A stretch of DNA of 64,000 bases from NCBI GenBank assembly GCA_963729075.1, contig CAVSMU010000018.1:124001-188000 (forward strand), given 5' to 3'. The DNA is from WHSW01 sp963729075 (GTDB lineage: Bacteria > Actinomycetota > Thermoleophilia > Solirubrobacterales > 70-9). The notes beneath the pieces are model-generated. The model saw only the letters and a list, made by a program, of their open reading frames with translations. It was not told the DNA's origin and ran no database searches. The translations under genes and the position numbers were made by a program. Positions within the stretch are counted from its first letter, which is position 1, and each line of letters opens with the position of its first letter. Positions 40,880-47,740 of the stretch are shown in pieces.

Positions 40880-41736
40880 TGCCCGGATCGGACCTATTGC
40901 CGCTGTCCGCGGACCAGTGGCTCGACGCGTGCCGGAGGATGGTCGCCGCCCAGCGAAAGCTGTTCGCCGAGACGCGCGGGATCGAGGCTCGGACCGTCTA
41001 TGACGGCGTCGGCGAGGGCGGGGACCGCAGCCTCGTGATCGACCGCGCGGCGGAGGAGATCGCCTTCGCCGAGCTCGAGGGACTTCACCAGGCCGGCGCC
41101 GACTTCACCGCGATCTCGGAGGAGCGCGGAGACGTCGTCTTCGGCGATGCGGACTCCGCGGTCAGGGTCGTGATCGACCCGATCGACGGCTCGCTCAACG
41201 CTCGCCGCATGTTGCCTTCGTTCGCGCTGAGCGTCGCGATCGCGTCCGGCCCCAGCCTGGCCGACGTCGAGCTCGCCTTCGTCTACGACTTCGGGTCCGG
41301 GGAGGAATTCACGGCTGAGCACGGCGCCGGCGCGAACCTCGACGGCGACGCGCTCCTCGCCCGCGGGCCCGGCTACGGGCTCGAGCTGATCGGGCTGGAA
41401 GGGACCAAGCCGGACCGGATCCTGCCGCTGATCGACGGACTGGCCGGGAAGGCGTACCGCATCCGCGGGGTCGGCTCGCTCGCGCTCACGCTCTGTTACG
41501 TCGCGGCTGCCCGCTTCGACGGGATGCTCAGCGGGCGACCGGCGCGCTCGGTGGACGTCGCGGCCGCGCAGCTCATCGTGCGCGAGGCCGGGGCGAACGT
41601 CAAGTTCGACCGCCTCGCCCTCTCCGAGGCCCCGCTCGGCCTCGAGGCGCGCTACGACGTCGCCGCCGGCCTCGACGAGGAGATCCTCGGCACACTGCTC
41701 CGGATTCAGCGCGCGGCGCCGGCGGAGACGGTTTGA
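40879..41736 (+). CDS. Inositol monophosphatase-family phosphatase
   Basis: 285 residues. Metal-binding motif VIDPIDGSLNARRM (DPIDGT type), an EERG block (AISEERGDVVF) supplying an early Glu, and the late SVDVAAAQLIVREAGANV (WDxAAg type with Val for Trp). The family covers inositol, fructose-1,6-bisphosphate and 3'-phosphoadenosine phosphatases; ARRM after DG departs from the usual TxNF, so the substrate is uncertain. Start at GTG 40879; no better ATG in frame. Its stop overlaps the next start (TTGA). Confidence 0.82.
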   Translation: MPGSDLLPLSADQWLDACRRMVAAQRKLFAETRGIEARTVYDGVGEGGDRSLVIDRAAEEIAFAELEGLHQAGADFTAISEERGDVVFGDADSAVRVVIDPIDGSLNARRMLPSFALSVAIASGPSLADVELAFVYDFGSGEEFTAEHGAGANLDGDALLARGPGYGLELIGLEGTKPDRILPLIDGLAGKAYRIRGVGSLALTLCYVAAARFDGMLSGRPARSVDVAAAQLIVREAGANVKFDRLALSEAPLGLEARYDVAAGLDEEILGTLLRIQRAAPAETV

Positions 41737-42839
41737 GCTCCGCCCGGCTGGTCGACTGGGGACTTGCCGAGCGCACCGCCGGCGCGGTCATCGGCGGTAT
41801 CGGGCCGTTCGGTCAGCCCCCGCGGGTCGCCGCCGCCGACGCCTACGGCGCGGCCGAGGTCGCCGACGCGTGCGCCGGGGCGATCGAGGCCGCGGCCACC
41901 TATGCGGGGCTCGGCGCGATCGACGCACCACCCGAGCCCGAGCTGATCGATCGGCGCGCGTGGGCGCGGGCCACGCTGGCAAACCTCGCAGACGCCGCCA
42001 CTCCCATCGAGGAGCGCGCCTTCGCCGAGCTCGACCTCCCCGGGCCGTTGGCGCCCGTCGCCCGCTCGGTCGTCGGCGCCGCGGCCGCCGCCGAGGCCGG
42101 GGTCGCGGTGGGCTATGCGGCGAGACGGGTGCTCGGGCAGTACGACGTGGCGCTGATCGGGCCCGAGCGCCCCGCCCGGCTCCTGTTCGTCGCCGAGAAC
42201 CTGGCGTCCGCACGGCGGGAGCTCGGGGCGGACCGCCGCCTCTTCCTGCGGTGGGTGGCGCTGCACGAGACCACTCACGTGATCCAGTTCGATCGCGTTC
42301 CGTGGCTGGCGCCCCACATGCGCGAGCTGGTCGGTGAGCTGCTGCAGGGCGCCGCGGCGGGGCTCGACCCCGCCGCGGTCCGCACGCTGGGACGCAGGCT
42401 GATCGGCGATCCGCGCGACGTCGTGCGCCGGCTGCTGCGCGGCGAGCTCGCCCGGCTGCTTGCCGATCCGGCCCAGCTCGGCGCCCTGGACCGCCTGCAG
42501 GCCGCGATGTCGGTGATCGAGGGACACGCCGAGCACGTGATGGACGCCGCCGCCGGCGAGCTCGGGGCGGGCATCGCCGATCTGCGTCGTCGCCTCGACC
42601 GGCGTCGCGCCCGGCGCGGCGGCCTCGGCGACGTGGTCGCGCGCCTGCTGGGCCTCGATCTGAAGCTGCGCCAGTACGAGCTCGGGAAGTCGTTCTGCGA
42701 TGCCGTCGTTAGGACGAGCGGACCCGAGGCGCTGACCGCGGTCTGGCGCTCGCCCGCGGACCTGCCGGACATGGACGAGCTCGAGGATCCGAAGCGCTGG
42801 CTGGACCGCGTCGCGCGGGCGTCGAGCCTGGCCGCCTGA
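41733..42839 (+). CDS. Zinc-dependent metalloprotease (DUF2342/coenzyme F420-biosynthesis-associated type)
   Basis: 368 residues with HETTHVIQFDRVPWL (HExxH-like, His-Glu-x-x-His) and a distal VIEGHAEHVMDAAA. This matches the actinobacterial zinicin-like family TIGR03624/DUF2342. The partner of the metal site is probably the second Glu/His. Biological substrate unknown; F420 linkage is by co-occurrence in other genomes. TTG start overlapping the IMPase stop by 3 bases shared in TTGA. Confidence 0.82.
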   Translation: MSSARLVDWGLAERTAGAVIGGIGPFGQPPRVAAADAYGAAEVADACAGAIEAAATYAGLGAIDAPPEPELIDRRAWARATLANLADAATPIEERAFAELDLPGPLAPVARSVVGAAAAAEAGVAVGYAARRVLGQYDVALIGPERPARLLFVAENLASARRELGADRRLFLRWVALHETTHVIQFDRVPWLAPHMRELVGELLQGAAAGLDPAAVRTLGRRLIGDPRDVVRRLLRGELARLLADPAQLGALDRLQAAMSVIEGHAEHVMDAAAGELGAGIADLRRRLDRRRARRGGLGDVVARLLGLDLKLRQYELGKSFCDAVVRTSGPEALTAVWRSPADLPDMDELEDPKRWLDRVARASSLAA

Positions 42840-42865
42840 CCGGCAGTCTCAAAGCGCAGGCGTAA

Positions 42866-42885
42866 CCGGGCAACCAGCCCGGTTT
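42866..42885 (+). terminator. Intrinsic terminator CCGGGC-AACCA-GCCCGG-TTT
   Basis: Six-base-pair GC stem with a 5-nt loop and a short T-tract, 26 nt after the metalloprotease stop. Confidence 0.65.
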
Positions 42886-42909
42886 AAGAACACCTGTTCG
42901 GGTAGTTGC

Positions 42910-42915
42910 TACACT
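42910..42915 (+). promoter_or_regulatory. -10 hexamer TACACT with long leader
   Basis: Predicted transcription start is near 42922. The leader to the ATG at 42985 is ~63 nt and begins with CCTTA-GAGA-TAAGG (42922-42935), a 5-bp stem closed by a GNRA-type tetraloop. Confidence 0.5.
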
Positions 42916-42984
42916 GAACATCCTTAGAGATAAGGACATTAGAGACAGACATCACGACCAACCCCCCAGGTGAGGTAATCCCAG

Positions 42985-43521
42985 ATGGCCACCACCGCCA
43001 AGTCCAACAGCACAACCACCAAGAGCAAGCCGAGGACGACCACGACCGCGAGCAGCAAGCCGAGGACGACCACGACCGCGAGCCGCAGCGACGCCTCGCA
43101 GGTTCGCGAGGGCGTCACCAAGGCGCGTCACGGCGCCACGAGCATCGTGCGCCAGGGTGCCGAGCGCGCACTCGACGTCCCCGTCGGCGCGGTGCTGATC
43201 GCCCGCGATCGCGTCAACGACGCGTTCGAGCCGTGGGCGAGCACCGAGACGCGTGAGCGGGAGCTCAAGTCCCTGCGCACGCAGGTCACCCGCGAGCTCA
43301 ACAAGTTCGAGCGCCGCGGCGGCCAGGCTCGTCGCAAGACCTCGCAGCGCGTCCGTTCGACCCGCAATCGCGTCGAGCGCGAGCTGAAGGCCCGCCGGCG
43401 CGACGTCGAGAAGGCCGTGAAGCAGAACCGGACCAGGGTCGAGAAGGCGGTCAAGCAGAACCGCGTGAAGGCCGAGGACGCTCTCACGAAGGCACAGGAG
43501 CGCGTCACCGAGCTGGTCTGA
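42985..43521 (+). CDS. Lysine/threonine/arginine-rich basic protein
   Basis: 178 residues. The N-terminus is a low-complexity Thr/Lys tail with the unit SKPRTTTTAS repeated in tandem (residues ~13-34). The middle and C-terminus are a long charged helix with repeats VEKAVKQNR (two in a row) and coiled-coil character. It resembles histone H1-like/phasin-like nucleoid or granule proteins in composition; no family was recognised with certainty. AGGTGAGG Shine-Dalgarno, long leader and strong-looking promoter suggest high expression. Confidence 0.7.
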   Translation: MATTAKSNSTTTKSKPRTTTTASSKPRTTTTASRSDASQVREGVTKARHGATSIVRQGAERALDVPVGAVLIARDRVNDAFEPWASTETRERELKSLRTQVTRELNKFERRGGQARRKTSQRVRSTRNRVERELKARRRDVEKAVKQNRTRVEKAVKQNRVKAEDALTKAQERVTELV

Positions 43522-43616
43522 CCGGCACTTAGCCCGGGCCGCCCTGGAGAGGTGGGCGCGCCCGGAGGAGCTGTCCGCACATATCTCGCGGGCAGAAACA
43601 GCAACCTCTCCTCCCC

Positions 43617-43642
43617 GATCGACCGGCGCAAGCCGGTCGATC
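43617..43642 (+). repeat. 11-bp hairpin with GCAA loop
   Basis: GATCGACCGGC (43617-43627), loop GCAA, GCCGGTCGATC (43632-43642): a perfect stem with a GNRA-type loop, upstream of repeat R2 copy B. Confidence 0.7.
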
Positions 43643-43667
43643 GCATAAATACCCGGCAAATGCTCCG

Positions 43668-43732
43668 GCTCCCGCTCGAATCACTTGTCCGCGGCTATGC
43701 CGCGGACATTTCACTTCTGCTCCCGCGTCCGC
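43668..43732 (+). repeat. Hairpin repeat family R2, copy B
   Basis: GCTCCCGC, TCGAATCACTT, hairpin GTCCGCGGC-TAT-GCCGCGGAC (43687-43707), ATTTCACTTCTGCTCCCGCG, TCCG. It is the inverted-orientation partner of copy A at 37640-37703. The second stem pair is T-A here and C-G in copy A, a compensatory change. Confidence 0.7.
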
Positions 43733-43777
43733 CTTGCCAGGGTTGGTGGAGGGACGGGCTCTGCGAGAATGCGTGTA

Positions 43778-44938
43778 ATGCCCACACAGGAACAGGTCAC
43801 CGACGCGCTCCGCGCGGTCATCGACCCCGAGTTGCGACGCTCGATCGTCGATCTCGGGATGGTGCGCTCGATCGAGATCGGCGAGTCCGGCAAGGTCGAG
43901 GTGGTCGTCTCCCTGACGACCCCGGGCTGCCCGATCCGCTCCCACTTCCAGCAGGCGGTCGCGGCGAACGTCGGCCGGCTCGACGGCGTCGCCGAGGTGG
44001 CAGTCGGCTTCGACGTGCTCACCGACGAGGAGAAGGGCCGCCTGCAGCAGGCGCTGGGGCGGCCCGGCGGCCTGCCCGAGGGCGCGCTCGCCCAGGTCCG
44101 CAACGTGATCTGCATCGCCTCCGGCAAGGGCGGTGTCGGCAAGTCGACGATGACCGCCAACCTTGCCGCGGCGCTGCAGGCCGAGGGCCGCACCGCCGGG
44201 GCCCTGGACGCCGACGTCTACGGCTACTCGATCCCGCGCATGCTCGGTGTCGACCAGCGGCCCGAGGTGAACGCGGAGCGCAAGATCATCCCGCCCAGCG
44301 GTCCGGCCGGGATCAAGGTGATGTCGATCGGCTTCTTTTTGGAGCGCAACGCGGCGGTGGTCTGGCGGGGCCCGATGCTGCACAAGGCGATTCAGCAGTT
44401 CCTCGAGGACGTCGCCTGGGACGAGCTCGACTACCTGCTCCTCGACCTGCCCCCCGGGACCGGCGACGTCTCGATGACCCTCGCGCAGCTGCTACCGCAG
44501 GCGCGGGTCGTCGTCGTCACCACCCCGCAGCCGGCCGCCCAGTCGGTCGCCCGCCGCGCGGCCGAGATGGCGGCCAAGGTCGACCTCGAGCTGCTGGGGG
44601 TGATCGAGAACATGTCCGGCTTCACGGCCCCCGATGGCCAGCGCTTCACGATCTTCGGCGAGGGCGGAGGCCAGCTCCTCGCCGACGAGCTGGACGTGCC
44701 CCTGCTCGGCAAGGTGCCGCTCGCCTCCGAGCTGCGCGAGCACGCCGACTCGGGGTCGCCGCTCGTGCTCGACCAGCCGGACCATCCCGCGGCGCAGGCG
44801 ATCCGCGCCGCCGCGCGCGGGATCGTCGCCGCAACCCCGCAGGAGCTGCCGGTGATGCAGGCCGAGTCGCCCGCGGCGCCGGCCCCGGCCGCACCGATCG
44901 GCGGCACCGAGCTGCCGGTCGTGCAGGTCCAGGGCTGA
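43778..44938 (+). CDS. mrp: Mrp/ApbC-type P-loop Fe-S cluster carrier ATPase
   Basis: 386 residues. An N-terminal MIP18/DUF59 domain (VIDPELRRSIVDLGMV, TTPGCPIRSH) is followed by an Mrp/NBP35 ATPase with the deviant Walker A CIASGKGGVGKST, DADVYGYSIPRMLG and LDLPPGTGDV. The C-terminal CxxC that binds the bridging Fe-S cluster in most Mrp/ApbC proteins is missing: the segment reads NMSGFTAPDGQRF. The C-terminal Pro/Ala tail is variable. It probably helps load Fe-S clusters, by a modified mechanism. Confidence 0.88.
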   Translation: MPTQEQVTDALRAVIDPELRRSIVDLGMVRSIEIGESGKVEVVVSLTTPGCPIRSHFQQAVAANVGRLDGVAEVAVGFDVLTDEEKGRLQQALGRPGGLPEGALAQVRNVICIASGKGGVGKSTMTANLAAALQAEGRTAGALDADVYGYSIPRMLGVDQRPEVNAERKIIPPSGPAGIKVMSIGFFLERNAAVVWRGPMLHKAIQQFLEDVAWDELDYLLLDLPPGTGDVSMTLAQLLPQARVVVVTTPQPAAQSVARRAAEMAAKVDLELLGVIENMSGFTAPDGQRFTIFGEGGGQLLADELDVPLLGKVPLASELREHADSGSPLVLDQPDHPAAQAIRAAARGIVAATPQELPVMQAESPAAPAPAAPIGGTELPVVQVQG

Positions 44939-44948
44939 AACCCGCGCA

Positions 44949-45767
44949 GTGCGCTCCGAGCACCGCGAGCTCAACCGCCGCTGGTGGGACGAGCGCGTTC
45001 CGATCCACACCGCGAGCGAGTTCTACGACGTCGAGGCGTTTCGGGCCGGCGCCAGCACCCTGCGGCCGTTCGAGCCCGAGGAGGTCGGTGACGTCGCCGG
45101 CAAGCGGCTAGTGCACCTCCAAAGCCATTTCGGGCTCGACACCCTGTCGTGGGCGCGGCGCGGAGCATCGGTCGTCGGGCTCGACTTCTCCGAGCCGGCC
45201 GTTGCGGCGGCGACCAGGCTCGCCGCGGAGACCGGACTCGACGGAACATTCGTCGCCGCCGACCTCTACGACGCCGTGGCCGCGCTCGGCGGTGAGCGCT
45301 TCGACATCGTCTACACGGGACTCGGCGCCCTGAACTGGCTCCCGGACCTGCGCCGCTGGGCAGAGGTCGTGGGATCGCTGCTCGCCGACGCCGGGTTTCT
45401 CTACCTGGCCGAGTTCCATCCATTCTCGGATGTGTTCGCCGACGACGACATGACGATCGTCTACGACTACTTCCATGACCCTGCCGGGATCCGACTCGAG
45501 GACGACGGCGGAACCTATGCGGACCTGTCGGCCTCGACCACCCACAACGCGACCCACGAATGGGCCCATCCGATCTCCGAGGTGATCGAGGCGGTACTCG
45601 ACGAGGGGCTCCAGATCGAGCTCTTCCACGAGCACGACTACACGCTGTTCCCGCGCTGGCCCCATCTCGTCGCCGAACCGGGCAGGATCTACCGCCAGCC
45701 CGAGGGCGCGCCCCGGCTGCCGCTGATGTACTCGCTGCGCGCTCGCCGGTGCCGATCCGCGACCTAG
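44949..45767 (+). CDS. Class I SAM-dependent methyltransferase
   Basis: 272 residues. The variant motif I RLVHLQSHFGLDTLSWARRGASVVGLDFS with a Cys/Ser-type LxHLQxHFGLD pattern defines a well-populated family of actinobacterial methyltransferases. NRRWWDERVPIH near the N-terminus is also family-typical. Substrate unknown. GTG start 10 nt after mrp. Its TAG stop (45765-45767) lies in a CTAG that also offers a stop on the other strand for the convergent patatin gene. Confidence 0.8.
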   Translation: MRSEHRELNRRWWDERVPIHTASEFYDVEAFRAGASTLRPFEPEEVGDVAGKRLVHLQSHFGLDTLSWARRGASVVGLDFSEPAVAAATRLAAETGLDGTFVAADLYDAVAALGGERFDIVYTGLGALNWLPDLRRWAEVVGSLLADAGFLYLAEFHPFSDVFADDDMTIVYDYFHDPAGIRLEDDGGTYADLSASTTHNATHEWAHPISEVIEAVLDEGLQIELFHEHDYTLFPRWPHLVAEPGRIYRQPEGAPRLPLMYSLRARRCRSAT

Positions 45768-47379
45768 CCGGGCCCGGCAGCCGCTCGCGCGCGGCATCGA
45801 TCGCGCGCCCGAGGGGGTCGGGTATGCGCGAACGAAGATCGAGCGCTCCGGCGCCCAGCACCCGGGCGAGGTGGGCTCCGAGGCGCACGAGCTGGAGGCG
45901 GTCTGCGAGGGATAGATCGGAGAGCTCGGCCTCGCCGCTGCGGGTCCTGTCGGGGTCGTAGCGGCGCTTGGCTCGGACGAACGACAGGGTGCCATCGATG
46001 GCCTCGTCCTCGAGCTCGCACGCACGCAGGCCGTCGCCGAGCCACGCGATCGCGCTCTCGTAGCCGAGCGCGAAGTCGCTGGCACGCAGGTCGCGGCTGA
46101 GGAAGCCCCCGAAGTCCCCCATGAACTCGCCCGCGAGCAGGGTGCCAACATCGCCGTCGTCGTCCTCGAGCAGCAAGGGTGAGATCACGTCGCTCGCGAT
46201 GCGCTCCTTGCCCACGAGCCCGCCGACCTCGCAGAGCGCGCGGCGCAACAGTCCGGCGAGCTCGCCGGCCTCCTGGTCGGCCCGCTCCCCGTCGCGGTGC
46301 GGCTCGTCGGCGCGCATTCCCTTGCGTTCGGACTCGACCTCGGTGATGAACTCCCGCAAACCGGCTGCCGCATCCTCGTCGAGGCCCTCCGCGAGCCGGT
46401 CCGCGAGGCGCTCTGCCCACTCGAGCCGCGAATTGTCCTTCTCGATCCGCCGCAGGTCGTCGAACAGGCTCTGCTCCGAAAGGACCGCCAGCGCCCGCGA
46501 GGCGCCGGCCTGCCAGCTCGGCCGCCCGTCGGGATCGCTCCACATGTCGAGCGACGCGTTCTCGGAGCGCGGATCGATCAGCAGATGCACGCCCTGCGCA
46601 TCCTCGTTGCCGCCGTGCAGGGCCCTTCCGGCCGCGATCACACGCCCGAGCGGCTGCGAACCGAGCAGCCCGCCGTCCGTGTACCAGAGGTGCCCCGACT
46701 CGGGGAAGTTCTCGATCCCGTGGCGCTCGTAGGCGTCGGCGTCGGGACGCCGGTCGAGCAACTCTGGCGCGAACCCTCCCGGGCTCGCGGCGGAGGCGAG
46801 CGCGAAGTCGAGCGGCGATCGGCGCGGCGGCTCGAGCATCTGCTCGGGCCCTGCCCCCGGCTCGAGCTCGAAGCGGCCCCAATCGGCATAGGTGGCCCCG
46901 GTGAGCGGGGCGTCGCGGCGCAACCCGCGGATGGGGTAGGTAAGTCCGCGCAGCCCGGTGACCTGGAGGTGAAGGGCGAGGGATCGGCGCTGCTGGTAGT
47001 CGACGCCGTCCGCGCCGGGGCGCGCCGGTCCGTCGTCGGCGAGCACGTCGGGGACCCGTTCGCGGAGATCGTCGAAGGAGAGCAGCGCGTCGGCGCCTTT
47101 GCTGAGCAACAGCGGGAGGCTGACCCGCTCGACCCAGGTCTCGTGCAGAAGCTCCTCCGGATCGAGGCCCTGCATCAACGCATGCGCGGTGAAGAAGCTC
47201 ACCAGCGCGCCCGCCGAGGCGCCGCCGATCGCGTCGATGCTCGCCTCCTGGTCCCCCTCGGCATCGAGATGGCGCACCGCCAGCGCGAGCCCCGCGGCCG
47301 CGCCGGCCTCATAAGCGCCCAGCGAAGCGCCTCCTGAGAGCGTGAGGTAGAAGCGAAGCGGCGGGATCGTGACCCGCAG
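44971..47379 (-). CDS. Patatin-like phospholipase, start and end both anomalous
   Basis: Patatin fold: oxyanion loop SGGASLGAYEAG, nucleophile Ser in GGASAGALVSF and catalytic Asp in YTDGGLLGSQPLG. It would hydrolyse acyl lipids. The oxyanion loop lies upstream of the first GTG (47277); the frame opens after TAG 47380-47382 as CTG-CGG-GTC-ACG-ATC with no ATG, GTG or TTG. At the 3' end the frame runs through the whole antisense of the methyltransferase gene; a one-base shift would stop it at 45764. Two lesions or an unusual gene. Confidence 0.72.
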   Translation of the reverse strand: MRVTIPPLRFYLTLSGGASLGAYEAGAAAGLALAVRHLDAEGDQEASIDAIGGASAGALVSFFTAHALMQGLDPEELLHETWVERVSLPLLLSKGADALLSFDDLRERVPDVLADDGPARPGADGVDYQQRRSLALHLQVTGLRGLTYPIRGLRRDAPLTGATYADWGRFELEPGAGPEQMLEPPRRSPLDFALASAASPGGFAPELLDRRPDADAYERHGIENFPESGHLWYTDGGLLGSQPLGRVIAAGRALHGGNEDAQGVHLLIDPRSENASLDMWSDPDGRPSWQAGASRALAVLSEQSLFDDLRRIEKDNSRLEWAERLADRLAEGLDEDAAAGLREFITEVESERKGMRADEPHRDGERADQEAGELAGLLRRALCEVGGLVGKERIASDVISPLLLEDDDGDVGTLLAGEFMGDFGGFLSRDLRASDFALGYESAIAWLGDGLRACELEDEAIDGTLSFVRAKRRYDPDRTRSGEAELSDLSLADRLQLVRLGAHLARVLGAGALDLRSRIPDPLGRAIDAARERLPGPARSRIGTGERAASTSAAAGARPRAGGRSCPVRRRDGASAGTACSRARGRARSGAPRRVPPRSPRRSDGPIRGSRCGWSRPTGPHRFRRRPRVGSRQGHGSSRRRSSCRRRRTHPRMDGTRPGRETRRRRAAIPRPLPSGAGPGASSGRRVPCRRCRSAHRRARPRRRRGRRRRMFRRVRSPRRAWSPPQRPARRSRARRPMLRAAPTTGCRARNGFGGALAACRRRHRPPRARTAAGCWRRPETPRRRRTRSRCGSERARPTSGG

Positions 47380-47395
47380 CTACCCGGCCGAGGGT

Positions 47396-47659
47396 CTACT
47401 TACCCGAGTAGTACTCGGCGTTGATCGGCGTGTACTTCGCCCACTCGTCGGGGAGCTGGTCCTCGGCAAAACAGGCGTCCACGGGGCAGGCCTCGACGCA
47501 GGCATCGCAGTCGATGCACTCGTCAGGGTCGATATAGAGCTGCTCGACGTTGTCGTAGTCCGGCTCGTCGGGAGTCGGGTGGATGCAGTCGACCGGGCAG
47601 ACCTCGACGCAGGAGTTGTCCTTTTGACCGATGCAGGGCTCGGCGATGACGTAGGCCAA
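47396..47659 (-). CDS. fdxA: Seven-iron ferredoxin (FdxA type)
   Basis: 87 residues with two cluster motifs: CIGQKDNSCVEVCPVDC (Cys9, 17, 21, 25) and CIDCDACVEACPVDAC (Cys48, 51, 54, 58, 63). The spacing of the first suits a 3Fe-4S cluster and the second a 4Fe-4S, as in actinobacterial FdxA, which donates electrons to P450s and other oxidoreductases. The TTG start at 47659 is supported by AGAAGGGA upstream and the family N-terminus AYVIAEPC. A TAAAAT -10 (47730-47725) gives a ~60-nt leader. Confidence 0.9.
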   Translation of the reverse strand: MAYVIAEPCIGQKDNSCVEVCPVDCIHPTPDEPDYDNVEQLYIDPDECIDCDACVEACPVDACFAEDQLPDEWAKYTPINAEYYSGK

Positions 47660-47724
47660 GTCTTGTGATCCCTTCTGATCTCGTGGCGGGGTGCCGGGCA
47701 CGTCGCCCATTCGAGCGAAGCCGC

Positions 47725-47734
47725 ATTTTAGAGT
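47725..47734. promoter_or_regulatory. Bidirectional -10 decamer ATTTTAGAGT
   Basis: Minus TAAAAT (47730-47725) faces fdxA; plus TAGAGT (47729-47734) ends 6 nt before the ATG at 47741. They share TA at 47729-47730. Confidence 0.55.
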
Positions 47735-47740
47735 GAGGAC

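Larger units (their letters stand above)
43522..43777 (+). other. 256-bp intergenic hairpin region before mrp
   Basis: Contains the GCAA hairpin, repeat R2 copy B and a weak -10 GAGAAT (43765-43770) ending 7 nt before the mrp ATG. I see no RNA gene or ORF with support. Confidence 0.6.

Noticed and set aside
38145..41003. A 952-codon plus-strand ORF opposite the helicase-nuclease gene
   Set aside because: Antisense shadow typical of very high GC; composition rich in Arg/Glu/Gly/His without motifs, and the minus-strand frame has clear helicase and nuclease motifs.
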